A stretch of DNA of 9,218 bases from an uncultured Candidatus Saccharibacteria bacterium (GTDB lineage Bacteria > Patescibacteriota > Saccharimonadia > Saccharimonadales > Saccharimonadaceae). The notes below the pieces were generated by a model. The model ran no database searches, had not been told where the DNA came from, and saw only the letters and a list, made by a program, of their open reading frames with translations. This document shows positions 1-5,926 of the stretch, one piece after another (position 1 is the stretch's first letter; each line of letters opens with the position of its first letter). Location of the stretch: contig CARBES010000034.1 of the NCBI GenBank assembly GCA_948944455.1, forward strand, positions 1 through 9,218, written 5' to 3'. A program made the position numbers and the translations under genes.

Positions 1-917
1 GGGATGGTAAATACTACTGGGTAGCCAAACTAGCTGATGGTAACTGCTGGATGACGCAGAATTTAGCGCTCGATATTACAAAAGATGGATTAACCCCGGA
101 ACTAACTGACATCACTGAGCCTTGGAATAGTCAGAGTGAGTATCCGCCGGAAGAAACTAGCTCGGAGTTAGCTGAGATTGCTAGCTCGAATTATTCTGGA
201 ACTATGTCTTGGACGCAAGGAGAGTATGTGTATGGTACGCCACTTGAGGATCTGTCTTGTACTACGGATAGTGGGGTGGATAGCATAATTGACTGTACTA
301 GTGGCGAAAGTGGTAAAACTTTTGTAAATGTGGCTGGCTGGACAGCATCAGATGATCCACTTTTCATGAGAAAGCATAATAACATGGCGATTGATGAAGC
401 TAGTAAAACCTATGATGCTCATTATCTAATAGGCAATTGGTACGCGCTTAATGCGGCTACGGCGGGAACTGGAGTATCGGCAGAAGCGCCTTATACGGCA
501 GCGCTCGATAGCATATGTCCGAAAGGTTGGGAACTGCCAACTGCTACGGAAGGCTTTAATAAGGTGTCCGGTAGTTTCTTTAATTTGTTAGACAAATATG
601 GGGTATTGTTGACTGGTGGAGGTGTAGGGAGTAACTCGGAAGTAAATAACGGAAGAACGTTGTATAAAAATGTGAAGGATAAAAATGTCGGTGAGATTCT
701 GGTGGATTTTCCATTATCCTTTGTGCGTAGTGGCGATATCGGTCCAGACGGAAAAATGTTTTGGCAAGGTAATGCAGGTTATTTGTGGGCGTCGGTTTAT
801 TTGAGTAAGAATAGCGGTTATAATTTTCATTTTAATGATCAATGGGTGTTTGTTACCATGAACACGTCTCGCAGCTTTGGCTTTTCGGTACGTTGTTTAG
901 TTAACACCACTAACTAA
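1..917 (+). CDS. FISUMP-domain surface protein, 5' end outside window
   Basis: The frame is open from base 3 and encodes WVAKLADGNCWMTQNL at the left edge. That is the conserved start of the FISUMP (Fibrobacter succinogenes major paralogous, TIGR02145) domain, so the ATG at 51 is internal and the true start lies before the window. Other family marks are ICPKGWELPT in the middle and FVRSG followed by FGFSVRCL at the end. Three conserved-type cysteines (in NCW, ICPKGW and VRCL) are compatible with disulfides in an exported protein. The domain is known as a C-type-lectin-like or FGE-like fold in surface proteins; its ligand is unknown. The C-terminus has no LPXTG-type signal or hydrophobic tail, so anchoring, if any, must be N-terminal and off-window. 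No U-tract terminator follows. Family assignment is firm; function is inference. Confidence 0.85.
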   Translation, partial: DGKYYWVAKLADGNCWMTQNLALDITKDGLTPELTDITEPWNSQSEYPPEETSSELAEIASSNYSGTMSWTQGEYVYGTPLEDLSCTTDSGVDSIIDCTSGESGKTFVNVAGWTASDDPLFMRKHNNMAIDEASKTYDAHYLIGNWYALNAATAGTGVSAEAPYTAALDSICPKGWELPTATEGFNKVSGSFFNLLDKYGVLLTGGGVGSNSEVNNGRTLYKNVKDKNVGEILVDFPLSFVRSGDIGPDGKMFWQGNAGYLWASVYLSKNSGYNFHFNDQWVFVTMNTSRSFGFSVRCLVNTTN

Positions 918-943
918 CCTTCTTCATCCTCCCTATGATTACT

Positions 944-1165
944 CTATATGGCTAGACAACGGAGGGAGTGGCCCCAGTAACTAACGTGGGCCTCCGTATT
1001 GGAAGGAACCACTCTAGTAACATCAATCATGAGGTTATAGACATTATGAGTACTATTAGTCACTGTGCGTTCTGACCAGTATGCTACCCATATACCTGGT
1101 ACGTGGAGGTTACCACCGTACCAGCTTAAGTCATTACTGGTGTGTCCGCTGCGGACGAAGAAGCA
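944..1165 (-). pseudogene. C-terminal remnant of a second FISUMP gene
   Basis: Reading the minus strand from 1165 to a TAG at 944-946 gives 73 residues beginning CFFVRSG, with WYGGN and WVAYWS in the middle and ending YWGHSLRCLAI. This aligns with the last part of the intact FISUMP protein at 1-917 (FVRSG ... WASVYLS ... FGFSVRCL), which shows it is the end of a paralogue. There is no start codon, and the N-terminal half of the domain, including the NCWMTQNL and CPKGW parts, is absent. Upstream in the same frame the sequence is only the alternative frame of the MerR remnant. The two FISUMP ends converge and are separated by only 26 nt. Codon choice differs from the plus-strand copy (many C-ending codons), so it is not a recent duplicate. 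Confidence 0.75.
1096..1124. repeat. Imperfect inverted repeat within FISUMP remnant
   Basis: CTGGTACGTGG (1096-1106) pairs with CCAC-C-GTACCAG (1113-1124), giving 11 base pairs with one bulged C at 1117 and a 6-nt loop. There is no following T tract, so it is not a classic terminator. It sits in the part of the remnant encoding WYGGNLHVPG. It may be chance or a functional stem-loop. Confidence 0.4.
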
Positions 1166-1166
1166 C

Positions 1167-1523
1167 TTAGAACCACTGGCTGGGTAATTCCCCGTTGCTG
1201 GCGATAGCTTGGTCGAAGATGTCGGTTTTGCGCTCGATGAAGTCGATATTGGCCTGAGCGTCTTCGATAGTTTGCCAGATTTGGCGTTTCTTAGTCTCGA
1301 GCATAGCCTTGCGCTCAGGAATAGTGTCGTTCTCTTGGCGGCAGAGGGTGGCGTAACGTTTTAGCTCGGAGCTACTAAAACCACAAGATTGTAAGAAAAC
1401 GAGAGTACGGAGCCAGGTAGCTTGTTCTGGCGTAAAAGTGAGGCGACCAGTGCGGGTGCGACGAACACCTGGTACGAGCTCGCTTTTTGGAAAGTCTAAC
1501 AGGGGTGGAACAAAGTAAAAAAC
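1167..1523 (-). pseudogene. MerR-family regulator lacking its N-terminus
   Basis: The minus strand is open from just after a TAG at 1524-1526 down to a TAA at 1167-1169, about 118 codons. It encodes LVPGVRRTRTGRLTFTPEQ, then WLRTLVFLQSCGFSSSELK, then a helical stretch with TIPERKAMLETKK and a terminal dimerisation-type helix IDFIERKTDIFDQAI. This order matches MerR regulators: the wing and second helical pair, the WLRFI..LR..GFSLAEIK motif, ERLAMLEAKR, and the C-terminal coiled coil. The first helix-turn-helix (roughly 25-30 residues) is missing. No ATG, GTG or TTG codon lies upstream of the homology, and the missing end is replaced by the neighbouring terminator. I infer a truncated, probably dead gene. 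An unusual start or a frameshift restoring the N-terminus is the alternative, but I saw no HTH-like peptide in the other two frames. Confidence 0.7.
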
Positions 1524-1542
1524 GACCTACCGGTCGTTTTTT
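1517..1542 (-). terminator. Rho-independent terminator of gltX-DUF3048 unit
   Basis: A perfect 11-bp stem (AAAAAACGACC at 1517-1527 against GGTCGTTTTTT at 1532-1542) encloses the loop TACC. It begins 21 nt after the DUF3048 stop codon on the minus strand. Because the stem has an A tract on one side and a T tract on the other, it can act in both directions. Confidence 0.9.
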
Positions 1543-1563
1543 ATAGAATAGCAATTACGATTC

Positions 1564-2724
1564 TTACTCCCAATCCACGCTGCCGAATTGTGGTACCGCG
1601 GCAATCCAGAGTTGACCAGGGGTAAAGCTAACTTCTTCGCCGAAATCGTTGCGGAAGACGATTTGGCTTTGCTGTGAGGACTTTTGCCAAGTGCCTTCGA
1701 CGATGCTACCGTTCTGGAAAATGTAGGCTTTGCCGGAGTTAATGGTGCTGATTTGTTCGTGGTAGCCGTCGGCCATGGTGCCTTCTTGTACCATCATGAC
1801 AGCGATCGCGCTGGGAGCGACTTGGACGAGCTCGCCGCATTCGGACTTGGTATTCGGCTCGGTGAGGTCGGTCGGGCAATGATAAACGAGATGAGCGTCG
1901 CCAGTTTGGTATGAACGGAGATAAGTATTCGTGACGGGATCGTAGCTGTAACGAGTATTGTAATTCAGATAACTACCGAAATTAACACTGATAGTTTGAG
2001 CGGACTCTTGTTCGGTTTCGCATTCGGCGTCAGCGAGGCAATTTTGAAGGTCGGTGGCGGCTTGCTCGGCGGCATTAGGCGACAAGCGTGAGAAAGCTTG
2101 TGGACTGGAGCTAGTATAACCTTTGCTCTGATTAAACTCGGCTAGCTTGGCAGGAGAGGTGAAAAGGTTATTCCAGAGGCGGTTCGAGCCTTCCTCGCGC
2201 CACATGTAGCTATAGTCTTCGTCTAGATCGCGCTGAACGCCAGTGGCGATTGCAGCGAGAGCTTCGTCAGAGCCGCCAGCGTGAACAACGGTGCAGTCGA
2301 AAGGAGTATCCCAGTCGAGATAGTAGGGACGGAGTGAACGAACTGGTCCAATGACGCTGGTGTCGGGATTTTGGAAGATTGCGGCGAAACGAGTGATGCC
2401 AGTTTCGGCGATAGCCTCAAAGACAACAGCAGCTTCAGTGAGGCCGGCTTGTGGACGAGCGCCATCAGTGCTGCCGTTAGGAATCTGGACGCAGAAAGTT
2501 GGACTAGAATTAAGGCTAGCGTCAGCGATTTCAAGACCGGTCATAACACTATGCACCGGGCTAGGGTAGTCGGAGCGATCATCGTCGCCGGAGGGAGCTT
2601 CGCTGGTTTGATGATTCTGCCAAAAATAGAAAAAGGTCATAATGGCAGAAGCGATTAGCCCAATAGAAAGCAATAAAATCATTGGCCACTTGCGTTTTTT
2701 CTTGCCAGAGTGGTTTTTGGCCAT
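1564..2724 (-). CDS. Membrane-anchored DUF3048 (YerB-like) protein
   Basis: A 386-residue protein with a basic N-terminus (GKKKRKW, residues 7-13) and one hydrophobic segment at about 13-35, so it is anchored with its bulk outside the cytoplasm. No lipobox cysteine is present; the first Cys is residue 78, unlike YerB lipoproteins of Firmicutes. The DUF3048 N-domain signature is clear: ARPQAGLTEAAVVFEAIAE (89-107) with GITRF (109-113), then IGPVRSLRPYYLDW (125-138) and VHAGGSDEAL (147-156). The C-terminal half, with QNGSIVEGTWQK and PGQLWIAAVP, fits the DUF3048 C-domain, which ends in a surface-exposed beta region. The start ATG lies 2 nt after the gltX stop. A GGAG is 13 nt upstream inside gltX, so translation probably depends on re-initiation or coupling. 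The biochemical role of the family is not known. Confidence 0.88.
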   Translation of the reverse strand: MAKNHSGKKKRKWPMILLLSIGLIASAIMTFFYFWQNHQTSEAPSGDDDRSDYPSPVHSVMTGLEIADASLNSSPTFCVQIPNGSTDGARPQAGLTEAAVVFEAIAETGITRFAAIFQNPDTSVIGPVRSLRPYYLDWDTPFDCTVVHAGGSDEALAAIATGVQRDLDEDYSYMWREEGSNRLWNNLFTSPAKLAEFNQSKGYTSSSPQAFSRLSPNAAEQAATDLQNCLADAECETEQESAQTISVNFGSYLNYNTRYSYDPVTNTYLRSYQTGDAHLVYHCPTDLTEPNTKSECGELVQVAPSAIAVMMVQEGTMADGYHEQISTINSGKAYIFQNGSIVEGTWQKSSQQSQIVFRNDFGEEVSFTPGQLWIAAVPQFGSVDWE

Positions 2725-2726
2725 AA

Positions 2727-4169
2727 CTAGTCGTTCTCCAGGGCGTTAACCGCGCGGTTGATACGAGCTAGGCTAGTGTCCTTGCCAAGTACTTCCATAG
2801 TGAGATGAAGCGCAGGGCTAAATGGCGCAAAAGAGAGCGCGAGACGAATAGCTGAGAAGAGTTCAGCTGGTTTTTTGCCGGTTTCTTCGAGCAATTCGTT
2901 CAATGCAGCCTGCAGAGTATCGGCATTCCAATCGTTAATTGCCTCAAGCTTACGTACTGAAATTTGCAACAGCTCTGATAATTCTTCTTCACTGAGCTTC
3001 TTGAGGAATTTGTTCTCGGTTAGCATCTTGAGATCGATTTCTGGATCCGTGAAGAAGTATCCGGTCATATCGCGTAGGTCGGCGAGAACTTTGAGACGGT
3101 CATAAATGATGCCGAGAACGCGTTTTTTGTAATTATCGTCATAGGCGTCGGCGCTTTCTGGCCAAAAGCCGCCAGTACGGGCGTAGAGTGCTTCGATTCC
3201 CTGTTCGTCAGCGATTTTGCGAATCCATTGGCCATTCATCCAAAAGAGTTTGGTTTCGTCGTAGCGGGCGCCGGAATTCTGAATGTGTGGCAAACTAAAG
3301 CGCTCAATTAACTCGTCTTTGGTGTAGATTTCTTGCTCGGTACCATCGTTCCAGCCCAGACAAGCGAGATAATTCAGCATGGCTTCGGCAAGAATACCAT
3401 CTTTGCGGTATTCGGTGACGGATTTGGCGCCGTCGCGTTTACCGAGTTTTTTGTTGCCCGTAGGCGCGAGAATATGCGGCAAGGATACTAATTTCGGTAC
3501 TTTAAGCCCAAAAGCTTCGTAGAGAGCGAGGTAGTTTGGGGTACTAGAGAGATACTCGACGCCGCGCATAACATAGTCGACTCCCATTTCAGCATCATCG
3601 ACGATATGCGCAAAGTTGTAGGTTGGCAAGCCATCAGCTTTAATCAAGATGATATCGTCTTGCACTTCGGGGCCAGCGCTCATATCGCCCATAACTTCGT
3701 CGTGCCAGGTGCGTGGTTTTGGGTCAGCCTTAAAACGGAGAGGAATACCTGGCTTCCATTCGGGTGGATTCTCGGGGCGGAAGTTACGGTAGAGATAAGG
3801 AATTTTTTTCGCGTTGCATTCATCGCGATATTTTTGAATCGTTTCGGCGTTGGTTGGATCAGCGTATGCGCGACCCATATCAATGAGTTTTTGACCCCAA
3901 GCATGATAGATCTCGGCGCGTTCGGATTGAAAATATGGCGAAGCTGGTCCGCCCACGATTGGACCTTCGTCCCAGTTCATGCCGAGCCATTCAAGCGTTT
4001 CTTCGATTAGCTCGGTCGCACCCTCAACATAACGGGCTTGGTCAGTGTCCTCGATGCGGAGGATGAAAGTACCATTTTGTTGACGTGCTAAAAGATAAGG
4101 ATAAATCGCACTACGTACGTTGCCGATGTGAATATAGCCCGTAGGACTGGGCGCAAAACGAGTTTTCAT
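2727..4169 (-). CDS. gltX: Glutamyl-tRNA synthetase
   Basis: This 480-residue class I synthetase charges tRNA with glutamate in the cytoplasm, using ATP. It has the usual length and domain order. The HIGH motif is PSPTGYIHIG (7-16), the ILRIEDTD element is at 37-43, and RGVEYLSSTP (202-211) is typical of GluRS rather than GlnRS. The KMSKS-type loop reads KLGKRDGA (241-248), with Gly in place of the usual Ser. LNYLACLGWNDGTE (265-278) and a helical anticodon-binding C-terminal domain (about 330-480) follow. The region after AYADPT (101-106) lacks the Cys/His zinc cluster of E. coli GltX. Whether it also charges tRNA-Gln cannot be told from sequence by eye. The start is supported by a promoter spaced for leaderless initiation, and there is no Shine-Dalgarno. 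Confidence 0.97.
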   Translation of the reverse strand: MKTRFAPSPTGYIHIGNVRSAIYPYLLARQQNGTFILRIEDTDQARYVEGATELIEETLEWLGMNWDEGPIVGGPASPYFQSERAEIYHAWGQKLIDMGRAYADPTNAETIQKYRDECNAKKIPYLYRNFRPENPPEWKPGIPLRFKADPKPRTWHDEVMGDMSAGPEVQDDIILIKADGLPTYNFAHIVDDAEMGVDYVMRGVEYLSSTPNYLALYEAFGLKVPKLVSLPHILAPTGNKKLGKRDGAKSVTEYRKDGILAEAMLNYLACLGWNDGTEQEIYTKDELIERFSLPHIQNSGARYDETKLFWMNGQWIRKIADEQGIEALYARTGGFWPESADAYDDNYKKRVLGIIYDRLKVLADLRDMTGYFFTDPEIDLKMLTENKFLKKLSEEELSELLQISVRKLEAINDWNADTLQAALNELLEETGKKPAELFSAIRLALSFAPFSPALHLTMEVLGKDTSLARINRAVNALEND

Positions 4170-4175
4170 AACAAT

Positions 4176-4204
4176 ATTATATCACTGTTAAATAGAGACG
4201 ACAA
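4176..4204 (-). promoter_or_regulatory. Extended -10 promoter for leaderless gltX
   Basis: On the minus strand TTGTCG (4204-4199) is followed by a 17-bp spacer and TATAAT (4181-4176), with TGA directly before the hexamer forming an extended -10. Exactly 6 nt separate the hexamer from the ATG, so the canonical +1 coincides with the A of the start codon. The -35 element lies in the last codons of the upstream gene. Spacing and motif are seen; the start site is inferred. Confidence 0.75.
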
Positions 4205-5762
4205 TGTTGCGGAGCTGTTTTTTGGTCAAGCTGTCGGCAGAGGCATTGATTTTGTAGAGGACGCCGCGATTGACCCAGGCAGCATTAGCTCCGGAGGTAT
4301 AAATTGTAATACCCTGCTCGTGAGTGGTGGTATAGTTTTCTTTCCAAGTTGGCTCAACGTAGTTGCGAAGGAGAGCAGAGCTGTCCCAAGAAGATTTCTC
4401 CTCAATAAGTGTAAAGCTCGCGCCTTCGGGCCCTTTGAAAGTAAGAGTGATTTTGCCATTTTCGGAGTCGATATCACTAAGCGAGAAATCACGCGGGACG
4501 TAAGATGGGTAGGAAGCCTCGACGCCAGTTTGCATGGCGGCGACGCGTACGGAAATATCGGGGACATTACTACCGACAAAGTAGATGATTGCGGCGACAC
4601 AAGCGGCGGCACAGGTGAAAGCTAGAAGGAAGCGTTTGGCGCCGCCCTTACGATAAGTCCGGCGAGTTTTGGTTTGTAAGCCAGTGCTTGTTTCAGGTTC
4701 GTTATCCATTGCGGCGACCGAACGGAGCGCTTGGCGAAGAGCTTGATCTTCGGTGGTGGAGACACGGCGGGTATTAGTCGTGGCTCTTGACGCGGTGCGT
4801 CGCATGCTTGCGGCAGCTTTAGGGCTAGCCGTCCTGACTTTAGCTGCGGGGTGAGGCGTAGTTTTCTTTGCGGCAGCTTGGCTTTTGGCTATGACTTTGG
4901 CGGAGGACTTTGTGACTTTGTTGGCGGCGCGAGTAGCCTTCGAGCTTAAAGCGACCTTCTTATTAACAGTCTCTTCCTTTACCTTAGTCGATTTCATGGC
5001 AATTGAAACGAATTTTTCAATTGTGTCGCTAAGCTCAGCCATCTCGGGCATTGAGTTATCGGACTTAAGAGTTTCGGCGAAGGCTTTGAGTGATGCGATT
5101 TGCTCAGCGATCTCATCAGCGTCGGTCGCAGTGCGAATCGAGGCGATAGCGGCTGAGACCGCTTGAGCAATCTCATCAATTGAGCTATTAGAATTCATGG
5201 TTGCGAGACTATTACTCATTGAAGCGCCCATACTGGCGGCGGCGTAGTCAGCAGCAATACTCATCGCAAGGTTGTCAGTATCAACCGAAGAGTTGTTCAT
5301 GATGGTGGAGTTTGCCGGTTCGGGCACGGTAACAATAGTGGTAGTCTCTTGCTGAATTGTGGTAATTGAGGGGGCAGTATTCGCGGAGTAGACTGTTGCC
5401 TGAGGCTCCCCTTCGGACGCTTCGGCTGGCACAAAACGGTGCATGTCTTGACCAAATTCGACAACTTGCGGCACAACGGCCGATCGAGCTTGATTTTCGG
5501 CACGCAAGGCGGCCTCGGCGGCTTTGCGTGCAGCAACTTCGGCCTTGGCAGCATCAATATCAGCGGTGCTGACACGGAGATTAACTAGACGCGAGGGGCG
5601 TACGGTTGGCATGCGAGATTCAGTCGAGGCAACGCTAGCAGCTTCCTCAATGGCGAGGTTTGACGGACGACCAACATACCGTCGATTTAAAGTAGTTGAC
5701 GGCTGAGTGAGCCGATGCGTAGCGGCACTGGAGGGACCAGATTCTAATTGTATTTCTCGCAT
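4188..5762 (-). CDS. Ala-rich single-pass membrane protein, DUF4367-like C-domain
   Basis: A 524-residue protein if started at the ATG at 5762-5760, which has AGGAG six nt upstream. An in-frame ATG at 5825 would add 21 residues but lies upstream of the -10 box, so I reject it. Residues 1-100 are polar with an Ala/Glu helical stretch near 66-90. Residues 170-255 form Ala-rich helices. Residues 258-336 are Lys/Arg/Ala/Ser/Thr rich, histone-H1-like, with RRTAS and RRVST. A transmembrane segment spans about 377-396, preceded by RRTYRKGGAKR. The outer domain (about 414-524) resembles DUF4367, with a beta-rich core and the ending AAWVNRGVLYKINASADSL plus KQLRNIVVSI. I infer a cytoplasmic N-terminus and external C-domain. 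It is upstream of, but separately promoted from, gltX. The function is unknown; the C-domain match is from pattern memory only. Confidence 0.8.
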   Translation of the reverse strand: MREIQLESGPSSAATHRLTQPSTTLNRRYVGRPSNLAIEEAASVASTESRMPTVRPSRLVNLRVSTADIDAAKAEVAARKAAEAALRAENQARSAVVPQVVEFGQDMHRFVPAEASEGEPQATVYSANTAPSITTIQQETTTIVTVPEPANSTIMNNSSVDTDNLAMSIAADYAAASMGASMSNSLATMNSNSSIDEIAQAVSAAIASIRTATDADEIAEQIASLKAFAETLKSDNSMPEMAELSDTIEKFVSIAMKSTKVKEETVNKKVALSSKATRAANKVTKSSAKVIAKSQAAAKKTTPHPAAKVRTASPKAAASMRRTASRATTNTRRVSTTEDQALRQALRSVAAMDNEPETSTGLQTKTRRTYRKGGAKRFLLAFTCAAACVAAIIYFVGSNVPDISVRVAAMQTGVEASYPSYVPRDFSLSDIDSENGKITLTFKGPEGASFTLIEEKSSWDSSALLRNYVEPTWKENYTTTHEQGITIYTSGANAAWVNRGVLYKINASADSLTKKQLRNIVVSI

Positions 5763-5768
5763 CAATAA

Positions 5769-5774
5769 CTCCTC
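5769..5774 (-). promoter_or_regulatory. Shine-Dalgarno deciding the start at 5762
   Basis: The minus strand reads GAGGAG here, with six nt between AGGAG and the ATG at 5762-5760. It is the only strong Shine-Dalgarno seen before a gene in the window, and it favours this start over the in-frame ATG at 5825. Confidence 0.85.
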
Positions 5775-5795
5775 ATCACGTTTTTGCTTACTACT

Positions 5796-5825
5796 ATTAT
5801 AACGGCAAGCGCGATAAAAAAGCAA
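5796..5825 (-). promoter_or_regulatory. Promoter of the DUF4367-like membrane protein gene
   Basis: TATAAT on the minus strand (5801-5796) with TTGCTT (5825-5820) 18 bp upstream as a weak -35. The predicted start near 5789 gives a leader of about 26 nt that contains the Shine-Dalgarno. This would place the ATG at 5825 outside the transcript. Confidence 0.6.
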
Positions 5826-5909
5826 GACATTTTGCGTGATCGTTTTGTGGAAAACTTAAGAACAACAGATTTAGAAAGTATTGCGCTTCCCCTTTATGGT
5901 GCTTTGTTG

Positions 5910-5923
5910 TATAATAATATAAT
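5910..5923 (+). promoter_or_regulatory. Tandem -10 boxes before PEGA gene
   Basis: Two TATAAT hexamers, 5910-5915 and 5918-5923, lie directly before the ATG at 5927. The first would start transcription near 5922, leaving a leader of about 5 nt, and no Shine-Dalgarno is present. No convincing -35 was found at 16-19 bp for either box. The surrounding A/T richness lowers confidence. Confidence 0.5.
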
Positions 5924-5926
5924 ATT

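Noticed and set aside
51..53. ATG at 51 as the start of the FISUMP gene
   Set aside because: The conserved WVAKLADGNCW peptide of the domain lies in frame upstream of it, so the gene begins before the window.
958..997. CGGAGG/CCTCCG hairpin as terminator of the FISUMP gene
   Set aside because: No T tract follows, the loop is long, and the bases are explained as codons of the minus-strand FISUMP remnant.
700..1165. A diversity-generating retroelement variable/template repeat pair formed by the two FISUMP ends
   Set aside because: The two segments are diverged throughout rather than near-identical with changes at adenines, they are in opposite orientation, and no reverse transcriptase is in the window.
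1094..1476. Direct repeat ACCTGGTACG at 1094-1103 and 1467-1476 as a recombination scar
   Set aside because: It is only 10 bp, does not coincide with either inferred breakpoint, and falls inside coding-derived sequence of both remnants.
3606..4010. Plus-strand open frame of 134 codons
   Set aside because: It is entirely antisense to gltX, which has unambiguous family motifs.
4128..4625. Plus-strand open frame of 165 codons
   Set aside because: It lies antisense over the strongly supported DUF4367-like gene and the gltX start and shows no recognisable motif; it is a by-product of codon bias.
5763..5825. A 21-residue N-terminal extension starting at the ATG at 5825
   Set aside because: It lies upstream of a TATAAT box, while the ATG at 5762 has an ideal Shine-Dalgarno and sits downstream of the promoter.
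5846..5854. DnaA-box-like TGTGGAAAA in the divergent promoter region
   Set aside because: It has one mismatch to the consensus and occurs singly, with no cluster or replication gene nearby.
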